From NCBI RefSeq assembly GCF_004343075.1, contig NZ_SLXP01000010.1, positions 61,295 to 125,294 on the forward strand: DNA of 64,000 nucleotides, read 5' to 3'. Positions 44,772 through 53,452 of this stretch are shown piece after piece. The stretch's first letter is position 1; each line of letters opens with the position of its first letter. The DNA is from Rhodovulum marinum (GTDB lineage: Bacteria; Pseudomonadota; Alphaproteobacteria; Rhodobacterales; Rhodobacteraceae). A program made the translations under genes and the position numbers. The notes beneath the pieces are model-generated. The model saw only the letters and a program-made list of their open reading frames with translations, was not told where the DNA came from and ran no database searches.

Positions 44772-45081
44772 ATCCCCAGCCAGCCGCACCCCTTGGGTGG
44801 GGCACACCACGTTGCCAGCGGGCCTCGTCACGGGATCCTGTTTCCGCAGACCTGCCACCACCACCAACGCGCCGGTCGGCCCCTGCCGCCGAGTCGCGAT
44901 CGTCGCAAAGGGCGGGGGGATTCGGCGGCGCGGTCGGTCTGCCCATGGGACGTGCCATGGAAAGCCCACCCCCATCGGCCGCCAAGGCCCCGGCTTTGGA
45001 AAAGTTCCTTTACCAATTTGAACGCATGCGCCTAGTATGCCCGCGGGGCCCTTCGGGGCCTGACAGACTTGGGAGGATACC
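44772..45081 (+). other. Gene-free 310 bases between attR and the TRAP operon
   Basis: Host sequence that before integration followed tRNA-Lys. It holds small GC hairpins (ACCCCTTGGGTGGGG around 44793; GGGGCCCTTCGGGGCC around 45047) and must contain the promoter of the TRAP operon. No ORF here has a convincing start or family. Confidence 0.4.
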
Positions 45082-46182
45082 ATGACCAACAGACCGACAA
45101 CGCGGCGCCACGCGCTGCGCACCCTTGCCGGCGCCGGTGCGGCGACGCTGGCCGCGCCGCATATCGCCGGCGCCCAGGCGAACGGCACCACCTGGAAGAT
45201 CCAGACGTCCTGGCCCGGCGGCGCCGGCCTTCAGATCTTCAAGGACTGGTGCGCCACCATTGTCGAGAAGACCGGCGGCGAGCTGGCCTTCCAGCCCTTC
45301 GGCGCGAACGATGTCGTCGGCGATTTTCAACTGTACGACGCGGTGAAGAACGGCGTGCTGGACGCGGTGAATCCGTTCACCATCTACGCCCAGGGCATCA
45401 TCCCGGCGGCGACCTTCCTGACGTCGATCCCGCTTGGCCTGCGCCAGCCGTCGGAATTCGACACCTTCTACTACGGTCTCGGCGGCCTGGAAATCGCGCG
45501 TGAACTGTATGCCGCGCAGGGCATGCATTTCGTGGGGCCGGTGCACCACGACGCCAACATCATCCATTCCAAGGTTCCGATCCGCTCGATCGACGATTTC
45601 GCCGGCCGCAAGATGCGCCTGCCGGGCGGCATGGTGGCCGAAGTCTTCACCGAGATCGGGGCGGAAACCACGGTTCTGCCGGGTTCGGAAATCTTCCCCG
45701 CGCTGGAAAAGGGCACCATCGACGTGGCCGACTACGTGGGCCCGGCGGTGAACTACGCGCTCGGCTTCAGCCAGGTGACCAACTACATCGTGATGGGCCC
45801 GCCGGGCTTCATGTCGCTGTACCAGCCCGTCGACATCATGGACATCACCGTGGGGCAGGCCTCGTGGGACGCGCTGTCGCCGCAGATGAAGAAGTTCGTC
45901 GAGATGGAAACGCATGTCTACTCCGACATGCACTATGCCGCGATCCAGAAGGCCGACCAGGAGGCCTGGGCCAAGTTCGAGGCCGACGGCACCGAGGTCA
46001 CGCGCCTGTCCCAGGACGACGTGGACCTGATGACCGAGGTCGCCGTGCCGATCTGGTTCAAATACGCCAACCGCGACAAGAACGCGGCCCGCGTGTTCAA
46101 GATCCAGCTCGACTACATGATGTCCGGCTCGCTGGGCTACGTCACGCCCGACCAGGTCGAAGGGCTGGAACTCGACCTCTGA
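45082..46182 (+). CDS. TRAP transporter substrate-binding protein (DctP family)
   Basis: A 366-residue periplasmic receptor with a Tat-type signal (TTRRHALRTLAGAGAATLAA, cleavage after AGA/QA). The mature protein has the TakP/lactate-binding branch features WKIQTSWPGGAGLQIFKDWC, AGRKMRLPGGMVAEVF with the ligand Arg, and DVADYVGPAVNYALGF. Members of that branch bind 2-oxo or 2-hydroxy monocarboxylates, often with a cation; the ligand here is inferred only. GGGAGGATACC precedes ATG 45082. It heads a three-gene operon. Confidence 0.92.
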   Translation: MTNRPTTRRHALRTLAGAGAATLAAPHIAGAQANGTTWKIQTSWPGGAGLQIFKDWCATIVEKTGGELAFQPFGANDVVGDFQLYDAVKNGVLDAVNPFTIYAQGIIPAATFLTSIPLGLRQPSEFDTFYYGLGGLEIARELYAAQGMHFVGPVHHDANIIHSKVPIRSIDDFAGRKMRLPGGMVAEVFTEIGAETTVLPGSEIFPALEKGTIDVADYVGPAVNYALGFSQVTNYIVMGPPGFMSLYQPVDIMDITVGQASWDALSPQMKKFVEMETHVYSDMHYAAIQKADQEAWAKFEADGTEVTRLSQDDVDLMTEVAVPIWFKYANRDKNAARVFKIQLDYMMSGSLGYVTPDQVEGLELDL

Positions 46183-46279
46183 TCGCGGTCTGATCCCGCG
46201 ATACCCAGGACCGCCCGGAGCGCGCGCGACGTCGCGTTCCGGGCGGCGTTTTCCACCTCTGGACAAGCAGGACTGAAAG

Positions 46280-47593
46280 ATGCCTGGTCTCAGCTTCACG
46301 CTGCCGCACTGGCTCTATTGGGTCGGGCTGATCGGCTTTCCGATCATCGCCATGGTGCTGGCGCGCCGCCCGCGGGCCCAAGAGCAGCGCTATTCCACCG
46401 CGCTGGGGTACCTGATCCTCGTCACCGGCGGGATCATCGGGTTGCACCGCTTCTATCTCAAGAACCTCGTCGGCCTGGTCTATTTGCCGATCTTCGTCTT
46501 CATCCTGTTCGCCAACGTGCAGGAACAACAGGCCCGGTCGGTCCTGTCGGACATGGCCAACCAGCTGCGCGTGGCCGAACGCACCGTCGAACGCGAGGAA
46601 CCGCGCGTGGCCGAGGCCCTTGCCAGCCTCGCCGATTTGCAGGCCGAACTGGCCGCGACCGAAGAGGGCAGCTTCGCCCGGCGCAGCGCCGAGCGGCGCC
46701 TGGACCGGGCACAGGAAACCATCGCCAAGGGCGAAGAGCGCCTGAACGAGGCCCGCGCCGCGGTGGCCGAGTTCGGACCGGCCCGCGCCGAGGCCGCCGA
46801 GATGCGCGAAGCGTGGTCCAGCCGGGCGGGCTATGCCCTTTACGCGATCCTCGTCTTCCTCGCCATCGACGCGCTGCTCTTGCCGTTCATGGTGCGCAAG
46901 GCCAACGCCAAGCTGCCGCCCCATATCGCCAAGACCGAGGCCGAGCTGGCGCTCGAGGCCGCCGAGGCCGAGGAAGGCCCCAAGCATGACCGCGAATACG
47001 CCACCAACTGGATCGACCGGCTGTCGCTGTTCTGCGGCGAGTTCGTCGCTTACTGGGCCGTGATCGCGGTGTTCGTCTACTATTACGAGGTCATCGCCCG
47101 CTACGTGTTCAACAGCCCCACCAACTGGGCGCACGAAGCGATGTACCTGATGTTCGGCATGCAATACCTGATCGCCGGCGCCTACGCGATGCTGACCGAA
47201 AGCCACGTGCGGGTCGACATCTTCTATGCGCCGCTGTCGCGCCCGAAAAAGGCCTGGGCGGACCTTGTGACCTCGATCTTCTTCTTCATCTTCGCGGGCA
47301 CCCTTCTGGTGACCTCGTGGATCTTCGCCATGGACGCGATCGCGGTGCCCTCGGGCAACTCGATCATCTCGGACTGGGCGCGCAGCGAAATGACGCTGTT
47401 CGAAATGCTGGGCAGCCTGACGCTGGACCAGTGGACCGATCCGGCGATCCGCTGGGGCGAGATCAGCTTCAACGAATGGGAGGTGCCCTTGTGGCCCATG
47501 AAATGGGTGATGGTGATGGGCGGTCTTCTGCTGGTGCTTCAGGGTATCTCGAAGCTTGGCAAGGACATCCAGGCCATCCGGCAGGGAGCGTAA
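46280..47593 (+). CDS. TRAP transporter small permease fused to an N-terminal TM2/coiled-coil module
   Basis: A 437-residue protein, far longer than the usual 160-220 for DctQ. Residues 1-75 contain two hydrophobic segments with a TM2-domain look (GYLILVTGGIIGLHRFYLKN). Residues 75-180 form a long charged coiled coil (RVAERTVEREEPRVAEALAS, RLDRAQETIAKGEERLNEA). A further membrane segment (GYALYAILVFLAIDALLLPF) follows, and DctQ proper covers about 250-430 (FNSPTNWAHEAMYLMFGMQY, ESHVRVDIFY). The fusion is seen in the sequence without a frameshift. The role of the extra part is unknown. Confidence 0.88.
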   Translation: MPGLSFTLPHWLYWVGLIGFPIIAMVLARRPRAQEQRYSTALGYLILVTGGIIGLHRFYLKNLVGLVYLPIFVFILFANVQEQQARSVLSDMANQLRVAERTVEREEPRVAEALASLADLQAELAATEEGSFARRSAERRLDRAQETIAKGEERLNEARAAVAEFGPARAEAAEMREAWSSRAGYALYAILVFLAIDALLLPFMVRKANAKLPPHIAKTEAELALEAAEAEEGPKHDREYATNWIDRLSLFCGEFVAYWAVIAVFVYYYEVIARYVFNSPTNWAHEAMYLMFGMQYLIAGAYAMLTESHVRVDIFYAPLSRPKKAWADLVTSIFFFIFAGTLLVTSWIFAMDAIAVPSGNSIISDWARSEMTLFEMLGSLTLDQWTDPAIRWGEISFNEWEVPLWPMKWVMVMGGLLLVLQGISKLGKDIQAIRQGA

Positions 47594-47596
47594 GAC

Positions 47597-48952
47597 ATGG
47601 GTCTTGAAATCGGTATCGAGTGGCTGACGCTGATCATGTTCGGCAGCCTTCTGGCCCTGCTGATGGCCGGGTTGCCGCTGGCCTTCGTCACCGGGGGTCT
47701 GGCCTGCGTGTTCCTGTTCATCCTGGGCGATGCGCAGGCGCTCAACATCGTGCCCAGCCGAATATTCCCGCTGATGACCAACTATCAGCTATCGGCCATC
47801 CCCTTGTTCATCTTCATGGCGGCGATGCTGGAAAGGGCCGGCATCATCAACGACATGTTCGACGTGATCTACAAGGTGCTGGGGGGCGTCAAGGGCGGCC
47901 TGGCCGCGGCGACGATCCTGGCGTCGACGATCCTGGCGGCCATGGTCGGCGTGATCGGCGCGGCGGTAGTGACGATGGGCATCATCGCCCTGCCCGCCAT
48001 GCTGAAACGCGGCTACGACCCCAAGATCGCGATGGGCTCGATCATGGCCGGCGGCACGCTGGGCATCCTGATCCCGCCCTCGATCCTGGCGATCATCTAC
48101 GCGGTCGTCGCCGAACAGTCGGTGGGGGAACTCTTCATCGGCGCGGTGATCCCGGGTCTGATGCTGTCGGGCCTCTACATCCTGTACGTTGTGGTCCGCA
48201 GCTATATCAACCCGCGGCTCGGCCCGCCGATCCCGGTCGAGGAACGCATCTCGACGGGCGAAAAGCTGCGCCTGCTGGGCAACATGTCGGCCCCCATCGT
48301 CCTGATCATCGTGGTGCTGGGGGTGATCTTCACCGGCATCGCGACCCCGGTAGAGGCCGCCGGCATCGGCACCTTCGGGGCCTTCATCGTGGCCGCCATC
48401 CACCGCAAGCTGGACTGGTACACCATAAGCGAGGCCTGCGTGACCACGCTCAAGGCCAGCGCCATGGTGATCTGGATCATGTTCGGCGCGACGATCTTCG
48501 TCGGGCTCTACGTGCTCGAGGGCGGGCAGCAATTCGTGCAGGACAGCCTGGCCGCGACGGGCCTCGGCCCCTGGGGCATCCTGATCCTGATGCAGATCCT
48601 GCTGGTGATCCTGGGGATGTTCCTCGACTGGGTCGGTATCCTGCTGCTCTGCGTGCCGATCTTCGTGCCGATCATCAAGGCGCTGGGCGCGCAGGCCTTC
48701 GGCCTGTCCGACCCCAACGACCTGGTGCTGTGGTTCGGGGTGCTCTACCTCGTGAACATGCAGATGAGCTTCCTGTCGCCGCCCTTCGGCTATGCGCTGT
48801 TCTACCTGCGCGGCGTGGCACCTGCTGAAATCCCGATGAGCGACATCTTCAAGTCGGCGCTGCCCTTCCTGTTCCTGCAACTGGTCGGGCTGGTGATCTG
48901 CATGCTGTTCCCGCAGGTCATCACGTGGCTGCCACGGCTGGTCTACGGCTGA
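47597..48952 (+). CDS. TRAP transporter large permease (DctM)
   Basis: A 451-residue DctM subunit with 11-12 membrane segments and family motifs NYQLSAIPLFIFMAAMLERAGI, IIALPAMLKRGYDPKIAMGSIMAGGTLGILIPPS, and FLSPPFGYALFYLRG. It carries out sodium-driven substrate translocation together with DctQ. It starts three bases after the DctQ stop. The long C-terminal region fits DctM of 2-oxo/2-hydroxy acid systems. Confidence 0.95.
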   Translation: MGLEIGIEWLTLIMFGSLLALLMAGLPLAFVTGGLACVFLFILGDAQALNIVPSRIFPLMTNYQLSAIPLFIFMAAMLERAGIINDMFDVIYKVLGGVKGGLAAATILASTILAAMVGVIGAAVVTMGIIALPAMLKRGYDPKIAMGSIMAGGTLGILIPPSILAIIYAVVAEQSVGELFIGAVIPGLMLSGLYILYVVVRSYINPRLGPPIPVEERISTGEKLRLLGNMSAPIVLIIVVLGVIFTGIATPVEAAGIGTFGAFIVAAIHRKLDWYTISEACVTTLKASAMVIWIMFGATIFVGLYVLEGGQQFVQDSLAATGLGPWGILILMQILLVILGMFLDWVGILLLCVPIFVPIIKALGAQAFGLSDPNDLVLWFGVLYLVNMQMSFLSPPFGYALFYLRGVAPAEIPMSDIFKSALPFLFLQLVGLVICMLFPQVITWLPRLVYG

Positions 48953-48976
48953 CGGCCCGCGCCTTCAGCGGCGATG

Positions 48977-49008
48977 GAGGGGCGGCGGGGCGACCTGCCG
49001 CCCCTTAC
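48977..49008. terminator. Terminator between the TRAP operon and the GT39 gene
   Basis: AGGGGCGGC pairs with GCCGCCCCT around GGGGCGACCT; TTA follows on the plus strand. It lies at the 3' ends of two convergent genes (stops at 48952 and 49005) and can serve both. Confidence 0.7.
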
Positions 49009-50459
49009 CGTTTCACCCGCCAGCAATCGGCGGGCACTTCGAAAACGCCGACCTGCGTGCCGCGATAGGCGCCGCTTTCCGGCGCGATCACCGCAAGGGG
49101 CACAGCGCCCGCATCGCAGGCCGGGGCACGGTTCCGCCCGACATACAGCACCGTCCCCTCCAGCCCCTCGGGCACCGGATAGTTCAGCGCATAGTGATGG
49201 GGTGCGCGGCCCACGGGCGGCACCGCCAGAAAGGCCAGCCCCGACTCGCGGCCGGTATAGAACAGGTCGGCCAGGATATCGCGGTCATCGGCCACCACGA
49301 CCGCGTGGCCGGTCTCGCGGGCCAGGGCGATGATCTGGCCGCTCATCTCGTCCAGGCCCAGATACCGCTCCAGCAGGGGCCGACCGCCGGGCGCGGCCTG
49401 TTCCGCGAACACGCCCAGGACCGGCAGCGCCAGGCTCGCCGCACCGTTCACCGCAAAGGACGCCGCCCGCCAGCCCGGGCGCAGCCAGGGCAGCACCGCC
49501 AGCGCGCCCGCCAGGTAGGCCGCCGCCGCCCAGTTGGCATAGGCCCCCGACAGCAGCGCCTGCCCCGACACGATCAAGACGATCGGCAGCGAAAAGACCA
49601 GCATCACCCGCGCCATGTCGCAGGCCCGCGCCCCCCGCAGCGCCCGCCAAAGCAGCGCACCGAACAGCACCGGCCCGAAAACCGCGAACTGGCTGGCCAG
49701 GAATTCCGCAAGCCCGCCCAGGTTCAGCCCCGCGCGGCTGCCCGGGTCGCGCACCCAATCGGCATTGTCCAGCGTGTGCTGCAGCGTGGTTAGCCCGTTC
49801 AGCAGGTTCCAGACCACGTTGGGTGAAATCGTCAACGCGAAAACCCCCACCACCGTCAACGCCGCGCGTAACCGGGGCCGCGCCGCGCGGATCAGCAACG
49901 CGGCCAGCGGCGCACACAGCAGGTAATAGACCGCGGCGTATTTCGACAGGAAGGCCAGGCCCAGCGCGAGGCCCGTGCCAATCGCCCAGCCCCGCCCGCC
50001 ACCGCGCAGCACCTTGATCCAGCCGCCCAGGGCCAGCGCGAGGAAGGGAAACATGACCGTATCGGTCGAAACCAGGATCGAGCCCACCGCCACCATCGGC
50101 AACGTCACGTAACCCAGCGCCACCCAGAACGCCGCGCGCGCGCCCCACAGGCCATGCGCGATCCAGCCCAGCACCAGCGCCGTCACCCCATGGAACAGCG
50201 GCGCGGGCAGCCGCACCCAGAACGGCGCATCGCTGCCGGCCAGCTCGGTCGCCGCGCGGATCACCCAGCCGATCATCGGCGGCTTGGAGTAGTAGCCCAG
50301 CGCCAGTTCCTGCCCCCACAGCCAGTACTGCGCCTCGTCCACGAACAGGTCCATGCGGTTGAACCACAACAACGCCACGCGCGCCGAGGTGATCGCGATA
50401 ACCGCGGCCAGCGTGGCGATCAGCCAGCCCGCGCGCTCAGGCGCTGCGCCGCTTGGCAT
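49005..50459 (-). CDS. GT39-family (ArnT/PMT-like) glycosyltransferase
   Basis: A 484-residue membrane enzyme with about 11 membrane segments. The catalytic-region motif NRMDLFVDEAQYWLWGQEL near residue 35 (Asp-Glu) and YYSKPPMIGWVIR are typical of the ArnT/PMT_2 branch, which transfers sugars from undecaprenyl or polyprenyl phosphate to lipid A or other acceptors. It overlaps the LAB_N gene by 23 bases. With the GT2 and LAB_N proteins it forms a unit that loads and transfers a lipid-linked sugar; the sugar is unknown. Confidence 0.85.
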   Translation of the reverse strand: MPSGAAPERAGWLIATLAAVIAITSARVALLWFNRMDLFVDEAQYWLWGQELALGYYSKPPMIGWVIRAATELAGSDAPFWVRLPAPLFHGVTALVLGWIAHGLWGARAAFWVALGYVTLPMVAVGSILVSTDTVMFPFLALALGGWIKVLRGGGRGWAIGTGLALGLAFLSKYAAVYYLLCAPLAALLIRAARPRLRAALTVVGVFALTISPNVVWNLLNGLTTLQHTLDNADWVRDPGSRAGLNLGGLAEFLASQFAVFGPVLFGALLWRALRGARACDMARVMLVFSLPIVLIVSGQALLSGAYANWAAAAYLAGALAVLPWLRPGWRAASFAVNGAASLALPVLGVFAEQAAPGGRPLLERYLGLDEMSGQIIALARETGHAVVVADDRDILADLFYTGRESGLAFLAVPPVGRAPHHYALNYPVPEGLEGTVLYVGRNRAPACDAGAVPLAVIAPESGAYRGTQVGVFEVPADCWRVKR

Positions 50460-50745
50460 GGATCAACCAGAGGTTCCGGGAATAGATGAACAGGCCCATC
50501 GACTGGCCCAGGATGAAGACCGGGTCCTTGCGATAGACCGCATAGGCGAACAGGATCGCCCCGCCGGCGAGCGAGAAATACCAGAACGCCAGCGGCACCA
50601 CCGAATCCCGCGCCCGTTCCGAGGCGATCCACTGCACCAGGAACCGCGCGGTGAACATCAGCTGCCCGCCAAGGCCGATCATCACCCACCAGAACTCGAC
50701 CCAGTTGGCGACATGCAGCCAGGCGAACAGGGTCTCAATCGACAT
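50437..50745 (-). CDS. Lipid-A-disaccharide synthase N-terminal domain (LAB_N) protein
   Basis: A 102-residue membrane protein made of a LAB_N domain: FWWVMIGLGGQLMFTARFLVQW, ASERARDSVVPLAFWYFSLAGG, and VFILGQSMGLFIYSRNLWLI. It has three hydrophobic segments. LAB_N-only proteins commonly occur between GT2 and GT39 genes and are thought to assist flipping or handling of lipid-linked sugars. Start ATG 50745, overlapping the GT2 gene by 11 bases. Confidence 0.9.
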   Translation of the reverse strand: MSIETLFAWLHVANWVEFWWVMIGLGGQLMFTARFLVQWIASERARDSVVPLAFWYFSLAGGAILFAYAVYRKDPVFILGQSMGLFIYSRNLWLIHAKRRSA

Positions 50746-51481
50746 GCGCCGGTTCCTCGGTCGCCCGCGCCTTCTTGCGCCGCTTGATCAGCCAGGCCAC
50801 GCCCACCAGGTCGTGCAGGCCCACCAGCGCACGCTGCAGGTTGTTGTATTTCGAAGTGCCGGCATGGCGCCCGCGATGGGCGACATCGACCAGCGCGACC
50901 TCCCAGCCGTCGCGCTTGAACAGCGCGGGCAGATAGCGGTGCATATGGTCGAAATAGGGCAGTTGCAGGAAGGCATCGCGCCGGAACCCCTTCAGCCCGC
51001 AGCCGGTGTCGCGCGTGCCGTCGTGCAGAATGCGCGCCCGCAGCCCGTTGGCAAAGCGCGAGGCCCAGCGCTTCGAGGCGGTATCCTGCCGCCCCACACG
51101 CTGCCCGGCCACCAGGGCCAGCCGCCCGGTCGTGTCGGCCAGCAGCGGCGCCCACAGTTTCGGCAGTTCCGCCGGCGGGTTCTGCCCGTCACCGTCCAGC
51201 GTACAGACGACCGGCGCGCGGGCGACCGTCACGCCGCTGTGAACGGCGGCGCTTTGCCCGCCCGAGGCCGGGTGGCGCAACAGGCGCAGCGACGGGTCGC
51301 CCGCCATTCGCGCGCGCACCGTTTCGGCTGTGGCATCGGTCGACCCGTCGTCGACCACGATCACCTCGTGGCTGTCCAGCTTGGCGCAGGCTTCGGCGAT
51401 CTCGTCGAGCAGGAACGTGACGTTCTCCGCTTCGTTCTTCATGGGGATCACGATCGAAACGGCGGGCATGGGGGGCCTCAT
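50735..51481 (-). CDS. GT2-family polyprenyl-phosphate sugar transferase (DPM1/ArnC-like)
   Basis: A 248-residue GT-A enzyme: VSIVIPMKNEAENVTFLLDE at the N-terminus, VIVVDDGSTDATAETV, the DGDGQNPPAELP metal motif (DxD), and DTGCGLKGFRRDAF. This is the dolichol-phosphate mannose synthase/ArnC branch, which attaches a sugar to a polyprenyl phosphate on the cytosolic side. It lacks C-terminal membrane segments. It is the first gene of the GT2-LAB_N-GT39 operon. Confidence 0.9.
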   Translation of the reverse strand: MRPPMPAVSIVIPMKNEAENVTFLLDEIAEACAKLDSHEVIVVDDGSTDATAETVRARMAGDPSLRLLRHPASGGQSAAVHSGVTVARAPVVCTLDGDGQNPPAELPKLWAPLLADTTGRLALVAGQRVGRQDTASKRWASRFANGLRARILHDGTRDTGCGLKGFRRDAFLQLPYFDHMHRYLPALFKRDGWEVALVDVAHRGRHAGTSKYNNLQRALVGLHDLVGVAWLIKRRKKARATEEPAHVD

Positions 51482-51517
51482 CGATAGCCGCCGGGGCGGG
51501 ACGTGCGGTGGGCGGGG

Positions 51518-52594
51518 TTAAACATGATCGTCCCGACCTTGTCCACCGCCCACCGGACCCGCCGCGCGCAGGGTGTCGCCCGGGTCGATCCGGGGACTCA
51601 GCGCGACGCGTTCTCCCGCACCCGGCAGGCCACGCTCGACGCAATCGGCGATGATCCGCGCCGCGCGGCGGCCGATCTCGCGGCGCTGGATGTCCATCGT
51701 GGCGGGCCTCAGCGGCAGCCCGTCCAGGAGTTCGATCCCGTTGAACCCCGCCAGCCCCATCTTGCCCGGCACGTCCAGCCCCTTTTCCAGGCAATACAAC
51801 AGACCGCCCGACGCGATCATGTCGTTGGAGTAGTACAGGAAATCCAGGTCCGGGCTGCGGTCCAGCAGGGCGCGCGTCATCTCGCGCCCGACCTTCAACG
51901 CGGACCCCCCAGAATAGAATTCGTGGGCGGCGACCTCGATGCCCGCCCGCGCCAACGCGCCGGTGAACCCCTCGAAGCGTTTCCGCGCGCGGTGGTCCAT
52001 CGGCATCTTGGTGCCCAGGAACCCGATCCGCCGATAGCCCGCCGCCGCGATCGCGCGCGCCATCTCGGCGCCCGCGCGGCGGTGCGAGATACCCACCACC
52101 GAATCCACCGGCTCGCCGTCCAGGTCCATGATCTCGACCACCGGGATGCCCGCGGCCTTGAGCATCGCGCGCGAGGCATCCGAATGCTCCAGCCCCGTCA
52201 CGATCAGCCCCGAGGGCCGCCAGGACAGCATCTCGAACACCACCTTTTCCTCGTGCGGCGGGTCATAGCGCGACAGCCCGAACACCGGCTGCAGCGGCGT
52301 GTCCTCCAGCACCTCGTTGATGCCCGACAGCACCTCGGGAAAGACCATGTTCGACAGCGACGGAATGATGACGCCGACCAGGTTCACCCGCTGGCTGGCC
52401 AGCCCGCCCGCGATTCGATTCGGCACGTAACCCAGCCGTTTCGCCGCCTCCAGCACGCGGGCGCGGGTCTTGGCCGACACGTCGCCGCTGTCGCGCAGCA
52501 CACGGCTGACCGTCATCTCGCTGACGCCCGAGGCCTCGGACACGTCGCGCAGCGTCAGCGGACGGCGCGGGCGGGGCGGGTCGGAGATGGTCAC
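51518..52594 (-). CDS. LacI-family transcriptional regulator
   Basis: A 358-residue regulator. The N-terminal HTH reads LTLRDVSEASGVSEMTVSRVLRDSGDVSAKTRARVLEAAKRLGYVPNRIAGGL, with the hinge helix of LacI proteins, followed by a periplasmic-binding-protein-like sensor domain (VGVIIPSLSNMVFPEVLSG, LGTKMPMDHRARKRFEGF). It resembles GntR-type gluconate repressors, but no sugar genes adjoin it, so target and effector are unknown. The gene is the last before the GT2 operon on the same strand, 36 bases away. Confidence 0.9.
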   Translation of the reverse strand: MTISDPPRPRRPLTLRDVSEASGVSEMTVSRVLRDSGDVSAKTRARVLEAAKRLGYVPNRIAGGLASQRVNLVGVIIPSLSNMVFPEVLSGINEVLEDTPLQPVFGLSRYDPPHEEKVVFEMLSWRPSGLIVTGLEHSDASRAMLKAAGIPVVEIMDLDGEPVDSVVGISHRRAGAEMARAIAAAGYRRIGFLGTKMPMDHRARKRFEGFTGALARAGIEVAAHEFYSGGSALKVGREMTRALLDRSPDLDFLYYSNDMIASGGLLYCLEKGLDVPGKMGLAGFNGIELLDGLPLRPATMDIQRREIGRRAARIIADCVERGLPGAGERVALSPRIDPGDTLRAAGPVGGGQGRDDHV

Positions 52595-52708
52595 GGGCGC
52601 GCATGCTCCTGTCGGGGCGGATCGGCCTAGTTAAACGCCGACCGTGGAAAAGTCCAAGCGCATGCGGGCTTGCAAGCGCGCGGCTTTCCGGGGACAAAGA
52701 CGCCGCGC

Positions 52709-52785
52709 GGCCCCGTGGCTCAACAGGATAGAGCAATCCCCTCCTAAGGGATAGGTTGCAGGTTCGAGTCCTGCCGGGGCCGCCA
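52709..52785 (+). tRNA. tRNA-Arg (anticodon CCU)
   Basis: A 77-base cloverleaf: acceptor GGCCCCG paired with CGGGGCC, D arm GGCTCAACAGGATAGAGC, anticodon stem ATCCC/GGGAT with loop CTCCTAA (CCU, decoding AGG), T arm GCAGGTTCGAGTCCTGC, and encoded CCA. It lies at the border of a lower-GC glycan island, as integration targets often do. Confidence 0.96.
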
Positions 52786-52794
52786 ACCGAAGCG

Positions 52795-53316
52795 GACGCT
52801 TGCCCGATGCATGTCCTCCCGGGCGTCGTCATCGGCCAGCGCCTGCACTTCCGACCGTCTCGCCCCCATCGCGCTGCACATCGCCGTCGAAACGACGAAC
52901 TGCGGAATTGTCGCGAGAAGGGGCGCATATCGTTTCGCGTCGAAGGTTCTGCAGACGAGTGGCCGGTCGTCTTCCACGGCAATTGCCCCCGCCCTCCGGC
53001 AGGATCGGCACCAGCCCGGGTGCCGCCACCGATCTTGCGCGCGGCGGCAAGGGCGGGATGCAGACGCCGCTCCGGTTGAGGTTGCCCAAGGACGACCTCG
53101 CCCGCCGGGGACAGGCCCGATGTCAAGGACCCGCCCACGCAGCAGGTCGCGGAACGGACCGAAGGCCGGGTCGTCGCCATCGTCCCAGCGGGCGCCGAGG
53201 CGCCGCGGTTCCATCCCGAGAGGGCAGCAGAAGGTCGTCGCAGCCCGGAGCGACGGACCGGCCAGCCAGGTGTCGTCATGGCCGTCATCCGTGATGATCG
53301 CCGGCGAAATCGACAC
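52795..53316 (-). pseudogene. Probable frame-shifted gene remnant beside tRNA-Arg
   Basis: On the minus strand a frame from ATG 53316 (MSISPAIITDDGHDDTWLAG, SLRAATTFCCPLGMEPRRLG) shows strong third-position G/C. The signal then switches to another frame (GNLNRSGVCIPPLPPRARS, around 52980-53085) and back near 52960 (AVEDDRPLVCRTFDAKRYAP). This pattern suggests a protein gene with compensating indels or a decayed one. The family is not recognised. The 667-base gap 52786-53452 has nothing else that I can identify. Confidence 0.4.
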
Positions 53317-53452
53317 TTGATCTCACCTTGGCAAAGCTGCACCCTCTGGCCGGCTATCCGCACCCTTTTTCGATGAAACGCGATCGCAGGAACGACGGCG
53401 AGCTGCAGTTTAACGCGGGAACGCGGCTGTTATTGCAGGGGACTAGAAAGTC

